The notes under the pieces: model-generated | Told to the model about the DNA's origin: nothing | Database searches by the model: none | The model's input: the letters and a program-made list of their open reading frames with translations, nothing else | Part shown: piece by piece, positions 38,905 through 47,636 of the stretch | How positions within the stretch are numbered: the stretch's first letter is position 1 | How the letters are laid out: the number at the start of each line of letters is the position of its first letter | Program-made: the position numbers and the translations under genes | Origin: a virus | Reading direction: 5' to 3' (one strand) | Length of the DNA stretch: 64,000 bases | IMG/VR virus record: IMGVR_UViG_3300042400_001600 | Location: 17,600 to 81,599 of that record

Positions 38905-41900
38905 TTACGCCATCGGGGCCGAGCCCTGATCCGCGTTCGGCGATTTGCGCATCAGATTGAGCACCATGTCGCCAAAGGATTTGAAGTTGGAAATCAATTC
39001 CTGCTCGATATCAGGCGTATCGTCCTGGCCGTATGCCTTTTCAAAGTCAGCCGGCTTCCAGAAGAACAGGAACAGCGAACGCCCGATAGCATCGAGGCCC
39101 TCCTCCATCTTGGGAATGTAGCGCTCCATGCTGGCCGCGGCGTCGAACGTCTTGATGAGCGAGCCGATGAGCTTGTGCTCAAATACATTGGGCAGGTTCT
39201 GAGACTTCTGGATGTCCGCCAATTGCATTGGGTCCTTGGTCAGCATGTCTTCCATGCCGACATGATCTTTGATTTCGTGGCGATCGGAATTCATGGAGCC
39301 GCCCATGGACGGGTCGTGCACCTCGTTGATACTGATGCTGCGAATTGGTGGCGCGTCCGTGCGGGTGCCTAGCTCGAAGCTCTGTGGCTCCTGCTCGCGC
39401 GCCATCACCTGGCTATCGTAGCCTTCCGTGAAGCGTGGACGATCAATCAGGCGCGTGACGGCCATTGCATGCTTCTCCTGCGGCTGCATGATGAACGAGA
39501 CCGACTTGCCCGATGCGACATTACCGACCAGCTCCATCGCGGCATCCGCGGCGATATGGCAGCCACCGGCGAGGAAGGCAACGGCTGCAGCCTTGGTGTG
39601 CGTGGTGGCGTATTTCCGGCCGCCGAAATTGAGGGAGATCTTTCCGCTCTCATCGAGCATGGAGATTTGCCCCTTGAAGAGTTTCCCATACAGCAGCGAA
39701 TCCCACACCACTTTTTGCGGCATGAGGGAAGGCGCGGCGACGAGGCGCTTGCAGGGGATCTCCACAGTGCCCAGCGAGGAACCTCCGCCGGCTGCCGCGC
39801 GATGATTGGCGTTCTCGGGGAGCTCCTCCAAATCCATTTCGATGAAGCGGACCTCTCTATTGAGGATGCCATGCTGCCAGTCGCATTTGGGGGCATCGGG
39901 ATTCAGGAGCAATTCCATCTCGCCGTAGCCGGAGATGTTGTAGGTATCGACGCTGTTGCAAATCAGCGTCTTGGTGCCCGACGGATTCTTGATGACTCCC
40001 GAGATGAACACTGCCGTGTCCGCGCAATTGCCGGACTTGGGATTGTAAATGACGTAGGCCTTGCCGGCGGTCGGGCTCTCCACGCCCACGCTGCTGACGC
40101 CGGCCTGTTCTTCCGGAATCACCTTGCCCACATATGCGCCGACCTCGACCCGCTTCATCGTATTCACCGGGGAGGTGAAGATGAAGGCGAGGCTTTGCGT
40201 CGACGAGCCAGGGTGGCAATTGAAGATCGAAGACCGCGTATTACCAACGCCGCACAATTCCACAGGCGTGGCCGCAATGACCTTGCCGTTCTTGCCGTCC
40301 ATTGAGGGCATCTCGTAAACGCCATTGCCCGTCACCGACTCCATGGAGTGGTGGGCGTCTTCATATACAGCCGTCAATTCATCGGAGGGGCGCACATCGG
40401 TCATGGAGAAGCCATGCTTCACCGTCTGGGCGTAAAGCGCAGGGGTGACGCTGGCATTCTTCACGCCACCGAAATGCATGACGAGCTGCGGGACGTAGGC
40501 GGCTTTTTTTACCTGCGTGATCTCCAGGGCCTCCGCGGGGAGGAATTGCTCCATGTCGCCATTGGTGGCGGTCATCAGCGCTTCAGCAAAGGCGGCCGAT
40601 TTGGTCAGCGCGCCATGAATGGCGAGACACGCAGGACGCTTGCCGTCGGTGACGAGGTATTCCCTCAGGGCACCGGCGGATTTGAAAGGGTTGGTGGTGT
40701 CCACCGGAAGCATCTCGCCCACGTAGGAGGTCCACCAGTCGGAGGCTTCCTTTTCCATGCGCGGGATGAAGCCGGCGGACAATTTGGTGACCGGTAGGCG
40801 TGATGTTTTACCATAGGCGCGCGGACTGCGCGGACCACCGCCACCGCCACTACCGACCATAGGCCTTTGAGCCATCGGCGCTTTGGACACCGTATTCGGT
40901 GTCTTCTTGAGGCTAGCCCGGTATTGTGCCGGGGTGTAGGTGTTCATGCTATCCAGCCGGGAATGCCCCGGACCGGATCCTGCCAGCATCTTTTGCATGC
41001 TGGCCACGTCGCCGGGAGAACGGGCGTTGAATGTGGATTTGGTGGCTGCGTAAAAGCGCGCCTTGTCTGCGTCCGACACCTGGTTCGGATTGAATGGAAG
41101 CGATGGTGCATGTTCTCCGGGCTGGGGCGGCCTTGCCGAAACAGGCGACTGCTGTAGGTAGCTGGGCGTGGGTTCTTGGGGAGGGGCGGGAGCCGGATCT
41201 GCTGAGGCTTCATTCTCCACCTCAGCGTTGACCGCTGGTTCCACCGGAAGAGAGAAGGCCCGTGCATTCGCGGCTGCAGAGTCGAGGGGTGCGAAGTCAG
41301 AGGCGGGCTGGTTATTCCCGCGCTCTTGCGTGGGGTGCCCGAACCGTCCATTGCCACCCCCGTAGAACTGAGTCGGCTCCGCCATATAATTCACCTTAGC
41401 GTCGAGGGGTGCGAAGCCAGAGGAGGACGGGGTGCTGGGTGCTGCTGGCGTGATGGGAGGCGGAGGCAACGTCGAAGCACCGGGTGCGGGTGTCGCAGGG
41501 GACTGGGGCAAATTCGCGCTGCTGGTTGCTTGCGAGGCGGGAGTCGGAGGCAACGTCGAATCGCCAACTGCGGGAATAGGCGAGGGATCAGCGGTAACTT
41601 CCGGCACGGTGGGCGACTTGCCCAGCTGCGTTGTAAGGTCGCCAAACTTAGCTCGCTTCTCCCGCATATCCTCAAATGCCAGAGCCCGCGTAAATGCATC
41701 CTCCACGAATTGTCCGGCATCTTCGCCATGCTCTTCGCGCGCCATCTTGATGAATTCGGAATTGCCCATGCTGGAGGCAATCTTGTTGCGCATCGGCATG
41801 ATGAGCGGTTTCAAATCCGTGCCGGTATTGAGGCGGTCGAGTCGGGTGCGGGCGATGCCCGTGCCGGGCTCGGAGATGGCCTTCTCCATCAAATAGGAAA

Positions 41901-42240
41901 TCCATTCCTCCGTGCACGGCTTCATCTTCTTCTGCTTCACCTGGTAGAGCAGCTCCTGGCCTTTGACCTGTCCATTGAGGAAGAAGCTCGGAATGTAAAT
42001 GAGATCCTTGTTGATGCGGAAGGCGAAGATGCCCACAAGGCGCGTCTTGTCCTCATTGGCGTAGATCATCTCGAAGCCGAGGAAATACGGCGGCTGCATC
42101 AGCTTTTGGGCGCGCTGGGCGCAGCGGCTGTACGCCTGATCGCCGAACGCTCTTTCGATCTCTGGAGTGGAGAGAACTGCGCTGGCATGCTTCTCCCAGT
42201 CGTATTGAACGGACGGGTCCTGCAAAGTGGGTGTCTTCAT
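38905..42240 (-). CDS. Very large head/virion protein (1111 aa)
   Basis: The ATG at 42240 is preferred over a TTG at 42282, giving 1111 residues. Residues 1-200 are folded (PPYFLGFEMIYANEDKTRLV, LIYIPSFFLNGQVKGQELLY). A 280-residue Pro/Ser/Thr-rich disordered region follows. From about 500 on it is folded, with helices and strands (KAYVIYNPKSGNCADTAVFI, ISMLDESGKISLNFGGRKYA) to an acidic C-terminus. It contains many Lys-x-Ala elements (WEKHASAVL, MEKEASDWW, LTKSAAFAEA, VKNASVTPA). It could be a portal-like or internal structural protein, but I see no portal signature. Size and context support a virion role only. Confidence 0.6.
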   Translation of the reverse strand: MKTPTLQDPSVQYDWEKHASAVLSTPEIERAFGDQAYSRCAQRAQKLMQPPYFLGFEMIYANEDKTRLVGIFAFRINKDLIYIPSFFLNGQVKGQELLYQVKQKKMKPCTEEWISYLMEKAISEPGTGIARTRLDRLNTGTDLKPLIMPMRNKIASSMGNSEFIKMAREEHGEDAGQFVEDAFTRALAFEDMREKRAKFGDLTTQLGKSPTVPEVTADPSPIPAVGDSTLPPTPASQATSSANLPQSPATPAPGASTLPPPPITPAAPSTPSSSGFAPLDAKVNYMAEPTQFYGGGNGRFGHPTQERGNNQPASDFAPLDSAAANARAFSLPVEPAVNAEVENEASADPAPAPPQEPTPSYLQQSPVSARPPQPGEHAPSLPFNPNQVSDADKARFYAATKSTFNARSPGDVASMQKMLAGSGPGHSRLDSMNTYTPAQYRASLKKTPNTVSKAPMAQRPMVGSGGGGGPRSPRAYGKTSRLPVTKLSAGFIPRMEKEASDWWTSYVGEMLPVDTTNPFKSAGALREYLVTDGKRPACLAIHGALTKSAAFAEALMTATNGDMEQFLPAEALEITQVKKAAYVPQLVMHFGGVKNASVTPALYAQTVKHGFSMTDVRPSDELTAVYEDAHHSMESVTGNGVYEMPSMDGKNGKVIAATPVELCGVGNTRSSIFNCHPGSSTQSLAFIFTSPVNTMKRVEVGAYVGKVIPEEQAGVSSVGVESPTAGKAYVIYNPKSGNCADTAVFISGVIKNPSGTKTLICNSVDTYNISGYGEMELLLNPDAPKCDWQHGILNREVRFIEMDLEELPENANHRAAAGGGSSLGTVEIPCKRLVAAPSLMPQKVVWDSLLYGKLFKGQISMLDESGKISLNFGGRKYATTHTKAAAVAFLAGGCHIAADAAMELVGNVASGKSVSFIMQPQEKHAMAVTRLIDRPRFTEGYDSQVMAREQEPQSFELGTRTDAPPIRSISINEVHDPSMGGSMNSDRHEIKDHVGMEDMLTKDPMQLADIQKSQNLPNVFEHKLIGSLIKTFDAAASMERYIPKMEEGLDAIGRSLFLFFWKPADFEKAYGQDDTPDIEQELISNFKSFGDMVLNLMRKSPNADQGSAPMA

Positions 42241-42282
42241 TTGGTATTCGTTGACTCTATTGGAATTGTGTGTCGTTGGCAA

Positions 42283-44013
42283 TCAGCGACCCATCATTTT
42301 GCTCACGAATTTCGGATCGCGCATTTCCTTTGCCGTATTGCGCAGGAACTCCGGGTCGGACATTTTGTAGGCCATGCCGATGCGGTCGATGATGGAACCA
42401 TCAGCCTTTCCGGCGAGATCGTCGAGCATGTTTGAGGCATAGCCGGCGGCACCCTGCACGCCGAGCTGCGCACCGTCATACATCCCTATGCCATGACCAG
42501 CCTTCCCCGCACCCCAGAGTGAGGTACCTGCACCTAGCATTCCGCCCAACCCTTTGCCGGTACCCGCCCCGCCCGCAAGCACATTCCCACCAAAACGCCC
42601 GACGCTACCCAGCGCTCCCAGCGTCTTCTGCCCCCATTGCGGAAGCTGGTTGAAGGCGCGCATCATTGGTGCCACGCGATTGGTCTGGAATGCAGAATTG
42701 GCTGCGTTGGTGGCGTTGGTTGCAGTGCCGCGAATTTTACGGCCCCAGTCGAACAAGCGGTTTCTCCATGTGCCTGCAGCGGCAGGAGCAGCAGCCCCCA
42801 GGCCGGCAACTTGTGGATTTTCTTTTCCGAGGAACTTCGCCGCGCTGCCAAGCATTTTAGGGATCGCGCGCACTTTATTAGCAATGGCCTTGCCGCCCCA
42901 GCTCAGTGCCGCCGGGAACGCTTTTGCCAGCAAACTGAGGGCATCCTTCTCCATCGCCGCCGACTTCTGCATATTCAAATGCCAGCCGCTATTGCCGGAA
43001 TCATCCGAGTAGGCCGTCGGGTCCAGTTGATTCCAATTCTTCAAACCGCTGATGTCGACTTTGGGGGCCTTCAGGGTTTCGAATTGGGAATTGGAGGCAG
43101 TTTTCTTTTTGTCCGTTTTGGTGCGCGTCTTGTCTGCTGGATAAATCGAGTTTTCAAATATGTCCTCATTACCAAGAGGACTGTCGCCCTCTTGTTTATA
43201 TCGGTCCGGATGCATGGCTGGTAGCATAAGGGAGGCCACAACTCCACGCCCCATTGGCGAAGAACCAAGTTCTCGATCTTCGGGATCCATATTACCAAGT
43301 TCATCTTTCATCCATGCCTGCAGACGATCATAATCCTTTCTCGGAGACGAGAATAACCGAGTCAGAAGTCTGGGCTCCATTGTGCGCTCGGCGTCTAATC
43401 GCACGGAGGATGCACCATCGGAGGGACCCCAGAGAGACTTAATTCCAACGGGGGTCTTCAGCTTTTTCCAGAATAGATTTGCGTTCTTCTCCTGCGCCTT
43501 TTCCTTGTCCGTTTTGGTGAGCGCCTTGCCGGCGCGGTAGCCCGCATAGGCACCGCCTCCGTAGCCGAGAATCGGCAGCAGGGAGCGCAATGCCGGGCTC
43601 TGTATGCCCGCGTGTTCCAGGGCCTCGGAGGCTTCTGCTCCCAGCATGTGGCCGAGATTGCCGCCCACCCCCGCCGTCATGCCGCGTAACGTGCCGGGCA
43701 CCATTCCGGAATTGCCGGGCAGTGCACCCCCGAGACCACCAAGGGCTGCCGGACCAAACAGCCCCACCATGGAGTTCAGTCCGGCTGCACCCACAGGCAT
43801 CGGTGTTTCAGGCATTTTCTGTTTACTCACGCTGTCCATGACTTTGTCGGCCTCTGATTTACCTGGGGATCCGGACGGCTGTGACATGAAAGCTTTGGCC
43901 TTCTCCTCCAACATAGCCGTATCAGCGGCATCCTCCGCGGCGGTTGGTTTTGTAGTCCTAGTGACCGCAGATTTGATCGTGGAAAGGTAGGCACCAAAAA
44001 GACGAGGATTCAT
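42283..44013 (-). CDS. Internal virion protein candidate beginning with the RLFGAYLSTIKSA peptide
   Basis: The protein has 576 residues. It starts with NPRLFGAYLSTIKSA, nearly identical to the peptide at 36965-37477. Residues 70-160 are Gly/Ala/Leu-rich and hydrophobic (GLFGPAALGGLGGALPGNSG, SLLPILGYGGGAYAGYRAG). A central acidic/charged stretch follows (residues 250-340). After an internal MQKSAAMEKDAL element, a second Gly/Ala-rich region follows (NVLAGGAGTGKGLGGMLGAG). The two hydrophobic regions suggest a membrane-penetrating or pore-forming internal protein. No catalytic motif is seen. Confidence 0.6.
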   Translation of the reverse strand: MNPRLFGAYLSTIKSAVTRTTKPTAAEDAADTAMLEEKAKAFMSQPSGSPGKSEADKVMDSVSKQKMPETPMPVGAAGLNSMVGLFGPAALGGLGGALPGNSGMVPGTLRGMTAGVGGNLGHMLGAEASEALEHAGIQSPALRSLLPILGYGGGAYAGYRAGKALTKTDKEKAQEKNANLFWKKLKTPVGIKSLWGPSDGASSVRLDAERTMEPRLLTRLFSSPRKDYDRLQAWMKDELGNMDPEDRELGSSPMGRGVVASLMLPAMHPDRYKQEGDSPLGNEDIFENSIYPADKTRTKTDKKKTASNSQFETLKAPKVDISGLKNWNQLDPTAYSDDSGNSGWHLNMQKSAAMEKDALSLLAKAFPAALSWGGKAIANKVRAIPKMLGSAAKFLGKENPQVAGLGAAAPAAAGTWRNRLFDWGRKIRGTATNATNAANSAFQTNRVAPMMRAFNQLPQWGQKTLGALGSVGRFGGNVLAGGAGTGKGLGGMLGAGTSLWGAGKAGHGIGMYDGAQLGVQGAAGYASNMLDDLAGKADGSIIDRIGMAYKMSDPEFLRNTAKEMRDPKFVSKMMGR

Positions 44014-44038
44014 GAGTGTGTGGAATGATGGCTGAGAT

Positions 44039-44200
44039 TCAAATGAATTGCAATTGCCGAAAACGACGGTTGCGTTTTACCTGTCGGATTGGCTTGGACT
44101 TCCTGCGTCGATGGACCGGCTCATCCCGCACGCTACCAGACCCAAGCAGCCAGGACTCCCCATATTCCTCATCGTCAATAACGGGAAAAAAGCGGCGCAT
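44039..44200 (-). CDS. Small basic protein (53 aa)
   Basis: An ATG at 44200 opens 53 codons. An acidic N-terminal stretch (VIDDEEYGE) is followed by a very basic C-terminal half (HRRRKSKPIRQVKRNRRFR). It lies in a 200-base gap between larger genes, downstream of the 82-residue gene. The composition suggests nucleic-acid or head-DNA binding. It has no recognised family and no strong ribosome binding site, so confidence is moderate. Confidence 0.5.
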   Translation of the reverse strand: MRRFFPVIDDEEYGESWLLGSGSVRDEPVHRRRKSKPIRQVKRNRRFRQLQFI

Positions 44201-44212
44201 GCTGATCGCCTT

Positions 44213-44461
44213 TCATGCCTTTTTTTTCTTCCAGTCATCGCCGTCATCAGATTCTTCCTCCTCATCGCCCGCCTCCAGCTCCCCGTTGCAGAACATGCCC
44301 CCGTAGTCGCACAGCGAAGCGGCGGCCAGACAGGATCCACTGTAGCGCACCTCGGCATCTGGCTTCTGCGGGTCCGGCTGGACCACGATGACGGCGTTGT
44401 CGAAGAACTCCCCGATGAGTTCAATTGCCCTGTCCAGTGCCGTGGTCTGCTCGGGAGTCAT
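44213..44461 (-). CDS. Small acidic protein (82 aa)
   Basis: The ATG at 44461 is preferred to a longer frame to 44557 because the extra residues are Arg-rich. The product of 82 residues is a helix (TPEQTTALDRAIELIGEFFD), a strand (NAVIVVQPDPQ), a Cys-containing motif (SGSCLAAASLCDYGGMFC) and an acidic tail ending in KKKK. Three Cys residues lie within 13 positions. The function is unknown. Confidence 0.6.
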   Translation of the reverse strand: MTPEQTTALDRAIELIGEFFDNAVIVVQPDPQKPDAEVRYSGSCLAAASLCDYGGMFCNGELEAGDEEEESDDGDDWKKKKA

Positions 44462-44525
44462 GCGAGGATGATCCACTACGCCACGCACCCCCGTCAATCT
44501 GACAAAAGAAACAATCGATCTGCGG

Positions 44526-44903
44526 TCAGAGCGCCTTCTGTGCCCGGCGCTGCGCAATCATCTCGGCATTCCTGGCGTAGCCACAGACGTCCACCAAGTT
44601 GTCCCGCTTGGGGGCGTGGGCTTCCCGGCTGAGCTTCTGCATCATGTTGAAAGTGCAGATGTCCTCGGCCGTCAATTGCGGCACCGCAGCCCCGTATTTG
44701 CGACGCAGCCATACGGTGAGCAGGTCCGCGGTGCATTGATGGTTGTCGAGGGGATGTCCGTAGGCGGCATTGCGATCGGCGGATGTGATTCGCTGCGCCT
44801 CCTCCGTGACGGTCTCCGGGTAGAGTTCGGTGGGCTTGGCAAAATCAGACACGTCCAGCGGCTGCACTGTGAAAGGGAGGGGGTGTAGTGTGCGGGGCTT
44901 CAT
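44526..44903 (-). CDS. DUF6378-like phage protein (125 aa)
   Basis: The ATG at 44903 overlaps the stop of the preceding tiny gene (ATGA). The central block AQRITSADRNAAYGHPLDNH, then LTAEDICTFNMMQKLSRE and KRDNLVDVCGYARNAEM matches a helical family common in phages that I remember as DUF6378, related by shape to MazG-type nucleotide pyrophosphohydrolases. The catalytic role of the family is not established. The N-terminal 40 residues are a Pro-rich extension. Confidence 0.75.
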   Translation of the reverse strand: MKPRTLHPLPFTVQPLDVSDFAKPTELYPETVTEEAQRITSADRNAAYGHPLDNHQCTADLLTVWLRRKYGAAVPQLTAEDICTFNMMQKLSREAHAPKRDNLVDVCGYARNAEMIAQRRAQKAL

Positions 44904-44998
44904 GGGGTCGGCTTGTTGCGGTTGAGCAGGGCGAGCAAAGGCAGGATGATGCAGGCGCATATGGCGAGCACGATACGCAGGACAAGGGGGCGGTGCAT
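44900..44998 (-). CDS. Tiny membrane peptide (32 aa)
   Basis: An ATG at 44998 encodes a 32-residue peptide with one hydrophobic helix (LVLRIVLAICACIILPLLAL) and a basic tail (NRNKP). Its TGA overlaps the ATG of the next gene, and its start is 3 bases after the stop of the 57-residue membrane gene. This suggests a coupled chain of tiny genes. The function is unknown. Confidence 0.55.
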   Translation of the reverse strand: MHRPLVLRIVLAICACIILPLLALLNRNKPTP

Positions 44999-45000
44999 GG

Positions 45001-45174
45001 TCAGCGCTTGTATCCGAAAGTCACAGTCGCAGTGATCGCCAGTGCGGAGAGCCAGTAGCAGGCATCCGCCCATTTTCGGTGAAGGGCCCACCAGATGGCG
45101 GCCATGCAATACAGCGCCATGATGATGAAATTGAAAAGGCGCGGCTCGCCGAAAATGGCCTGGATGATTTTCAC
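45001..45174 (-). CDS. Small two-pass membrane protein (57 aa)
   Basis: A GTG at 45174 overlaps the TGA stop of the metallophosphoesterase gene (GTGA). The 57-residue product has two hydrophobic spans (FNFIIMALYCMAAIWWAL, ACYWLSALAITATVTFGY) joined by a basic turn. It resembles small holin-type or membrane-anchor proteins but lies far from the lysis cassette. A holin role is therefore only one option. Confidence 0.6.
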   Translation of the reverse strand: MKIIQAIFGEPRLFNFIIMALYCMAAIWWALHRKWADACYWLSALAITATVTFGYKR

Positions 45175-46217
45175 GCGCAGAAGACCGGCATGCGCTGCGC
45201 CACCATCCGCCTGGATGCGTCGAGCAGGAGGAATGTCTGCAGCGGCTCCTGGTAAGGGAAGCCGAAGCTCGCGGCGTACTCATCCCATCCTTTGAGCGAT
45301 CCGTTCATCGTCGTCCGGGTGTTTGGCTCCGAGTACTGATGGAAGTGCCCCATGATGTTGTGATGGGCCTTCCGGGTCTGGTCTTGCTTGGCCTCCCATT
45401 TGTTGAGCGAGATCGAGACACCACCCACGCCATCGTTGTATTTGACCTGATGCCCGTGGAAGCAGCGCAACCGCCAGTCCTTCAGCAAATCCACGTAATG
45501 CACATCTGCCTTGGGGATCTCCCATTGAATGTGATCCGCCTTGATGGAGCCGGCGAGTGCGGCATACACCATGGTCTCGTGTGAGGTTTCGAAATCGTTT
45601 TTGAATTGCATCTTTTTCGTCGTCCTTCCGTGATTGCCCCGCTGGCAGACGATGTGCAATTTCTTGATGCTCTTCTCCTGGGCCAGCATCCCGATGCATT
45701 GCGTGAGCAGTTCCACAGCGAACAACGATTCCTCCACCGGGCCCATGAAGTTCGTCTGCTCCAATTCAGGATGCAAATACCCAGTGACGAAATCCCCACC
45801 CAGCCACAGCACCATCGTGGAGGCGTCGTAGCTCTTCACGGTATGACGCTGCAGGCGGATAATGCTCTCCATGCAATGCACTGCGCGTTTGCGGCAAATG
45901 GCCGGCGAGTAGCTGTTGAGGCCGCGCACCTTGGCCTTGTCGATTTTCTCTGCCACATGCCAGTCGCTCAGGCCGACGAGGGACACACCGCGGCGCTCCT
46001 CCTGCTGGGACGAGGACGCTAGCAGTGGCTGGATGTTCTGAGGTTCCATGATGGCCAGCGCCTCATCGTATTTCTCCTGCCACAAATCCGCCTCGGTGCG
46101 TGCCCGCGCCACGCTTTTGCGCAAATCCGCAATTTGCACCTTGTTCCCCCGGAGCTGCTGCTCCAACCGGATTATTTCTTCTTCGTGCGGGGTTGGGGTG
46201 TGGATGCGTCTGGACAT
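45171..46217 (-). CDS. Calcineurin-like metallophosphoesterase
   Basis: The protein has 348 residues. An N-terminal coiled coil (EEEIIRLEQQLRGNKVQIAD, 12-55) precedes the phosphoesterase fold with GLSDWHVAE (D85, H87), WLGGDFVTG (D142), QRGNHGR (N195, H196), FHGH (H254, H256) and MGHFHQ (H291, H293). These are the metal-binding motifs of the calcineurin superfamily in the correct order. Phage members often lie near structural or replication genes, and their substrate is unknown. The upstream HTH gene overlaps its 5' end by 46 bases. Confidence 0.9.
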   Translation of the reverse strand: MSRRIHTPTPHEEEIIRLEQQLRGNKVQIADLRKSVARARTEADLWQEKYDEALAIMEPQNIQPLLASSSQQEERRGVSLVGLSDWHVAEKIDKAKVRGLNSYSPAICRKRAVHCMESIIRLQRHTVKSYDASTMVLWLGGDFVTGYLHPELEQTNFMGPVEESLFAVELLTQCIGMLAQEKSIKKLHIVCQRGNHGRTTKKMQFKNDFETSHETMVYAALAGSIKADHIQWEIPKADVHYVDLLKDWRLRCFHGHQVKYNDGVGGVSISLNKWEAKQDQTRKAHHNIMGHFHQYSEPNTRTTMNGSLKGWDEYAASFGFPYQEPLQTFLLLDASRRMVAQRMPVFCA

Positions 46218-46474
46218 GTGATTAGAATGACGGGTTTATGATATCCGGCGACACGCGCGATGCGCCTGTTCTCCTTCGGCGTGATCCGCTTCATCGTGTC
46301 ATGCGAGATGCCGAGTTCCTCAGCCAGCTCCAGCAGGACGTATGACTGCCCCGGTTTGAGTTTCGCGATGAGGGCCATGAGCTTCGGCTTGGGATCCTGC
46401 AAGATTTCGTCGGCTTGATAGATGCGAGGCATGGGGACAGGCTGACCAATGTTCCACGGGGTGGCAAGGATCAT
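46172..46474 (-). CDS. Small helix-turn-helix protein (100 aa)
   Basis: The protein has 100 residues (ATG 46474; an internal ATG at 46432 is possible). Residues 38-66 (KPGQSYVLLELAEELGISHD, then TMKRITPKENRRIA) form a helix-turn-helix. The tail is basic (PQPRTKKK). It overlaps the metallophosphoesterase gene. The GIY-YIG endonuclease gene separates it from the polymerase gene. It may be a DNA-binding regulator or a small terminase-like protein. Confidence 0.65.
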   Translation of the reverse strand: MILATPWNIGQPVPMPRIYQADEILQDPKPKLMALIAKLKPGQSYVLLELAEELGISHDTMKRITPKENRRIARVAGYHKPVILITCPDASTPQPRTKKK

Positions 46475-46481
46475 TTGCAGA

Positions 46482-47636
46482 TCAAAAACGACCGGTCAGC
46501 TGTGCTTTTGCTTCGGAATTGATCTCGGGGGCAAGACGCCAGCCTTTGTACTGTTTTGAGTACCCCACACAAAGTTGCCACACCGATTGAATGTGTAATT
46601 GATGTGCTTTCGCAAACTTAGTGACACCACACACCACATGTTCGCTTCCGGTAGGGTCGATGAGAATGTATGTCGGCACCGGATTCTCCGGAAGGGTCCA
46701 CCCTTTATGGACGTTGCTGTTGCCGAGCACCACCTCATTTAATCGTCCGGGCTGCAATCCGTGATTACGTGCAAAAGCGCACACATTTGTTCCTTCATAA
46801 ATGTTCCCTTCAAATAGAAGCCTGAATGGTGAATTGGGTTTTCGTCGTTGCGTCACTTTGGGACGCAGACCTCGCCCGTGTTTTTTAGGGCGTAGCGGAT
46901 GTGTGACCCTGTAATCGTCCAATTCCTGTCGTTCCTTCTTGAATCGCTCCCACTCGGGAGCTTCGCCAACGCGATGCCAGCCTTTGCATGAATGCCATTG
47001 CCCGTTAAGCACACGCCCAAGCCCCGCACGATCGAGTCCGTGCTCGCGACAAAACTGCGTTACGTTTTTACCACTGTAAACAACGCCATCTTTTTCCAAG
47101 GCAAAATCTTTTGAGTACAATTCCTTGTATCTCAGCTTTGCAGATTCCGTGCATGGTGGTTTCGATGCCTTGATGCGCGCTTTCACATCCGATGGTAGGG
47201 CGCGTAAGACCGCGGATATCTTCGATCTGGTAGCCTCCGAGTGCACAGCCCCAAGACGAGACTGCGCTTTCGGATTAGTGTTAAATCCCACCGCACGATC
47301 GTAGGATTTGAATTTATCCAAATACATTTGCTCCCTGGCTACTGTCTCATCCTTGCAGGTCAGCTCGATTACGTGAAAAGAAAATGCCTGAATCCCGTGT
47401 TTTACAAACGCTGCCTGCAAATAAGGGGTGTGGTGTTTCCCGAGAATCAGAGCGCTACGATGCTTACGGAAGCGATCACGCAATCCGCGCTTACCCGCTG
47501 CGCTCCCTAGATATAGCTTACCATTCGGTTTACAGAAAATTGCGTAAATGCCGCAGGATTCAGGCAGTGCGAGCTGCGACACCGCCGCGAGATCCATTGA
47601 GATTAACGCAGAGTCTATGAGTTCTTGTGTGTTCAA
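46482..47636 (-). CDS. GIY-YIG homing endonuclease, free-standing
   Basis: The protein has 384 residues. Residues 27-110 hold the GIY-YIG nuclease fold: CGIYAIFCKPNGKLYLGSA, then RDRFRKHRSAL with the catalytic Arg, and REQMYLDKF with the Glu. Three similar DNA-binding modules follow (REHGLDRAGLGRVLNGQWHS, ARNHGLQPGRLNEVVLGNSN, AKAHQLHIQSVWQLCVGYSK), each ending in KGW, as in NUMOD/IENR repeats. It overlaps the 3' end of the polymerase gene by 4 bases (ATGA). The base composition looks more AT-rich than around it, suggesting later arrival. Confidence 0.9.
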   Translation of the reverse strand: MNTQELIDSALISMDLAAVSQLALPESCGIYAIFCKPNGKLYLGSAAGKRGLRDRFRKHRSALILGKHHTPYLQAAFVKHGIQAFSFHVIELTCKDETVAREQMYLDKFKSYDRAVGFNTNPKAQSRLGAVHSEATRSKISAVLRALPSDVKARIKASKPPCTESAKLRYKELYSKDFALEKDGVVYSGKNVTQFCREHGLDRAGLGRVLNGQWHSCKGWHRVGEAPEWERFKKERQELDDYRVTHPLRPKKHGRGLRPKVTQRRKPNSPFRLLFEGNIYEGTNVCAFARNHGLQPGRLNEVVLGNSNVHKGWTLPENPVPTYILIDPTGSEHVVCGVTKFAKAHQLHIQSVWQLCVGYSKQYKGWRLAPEINSEAKAQLTGRF

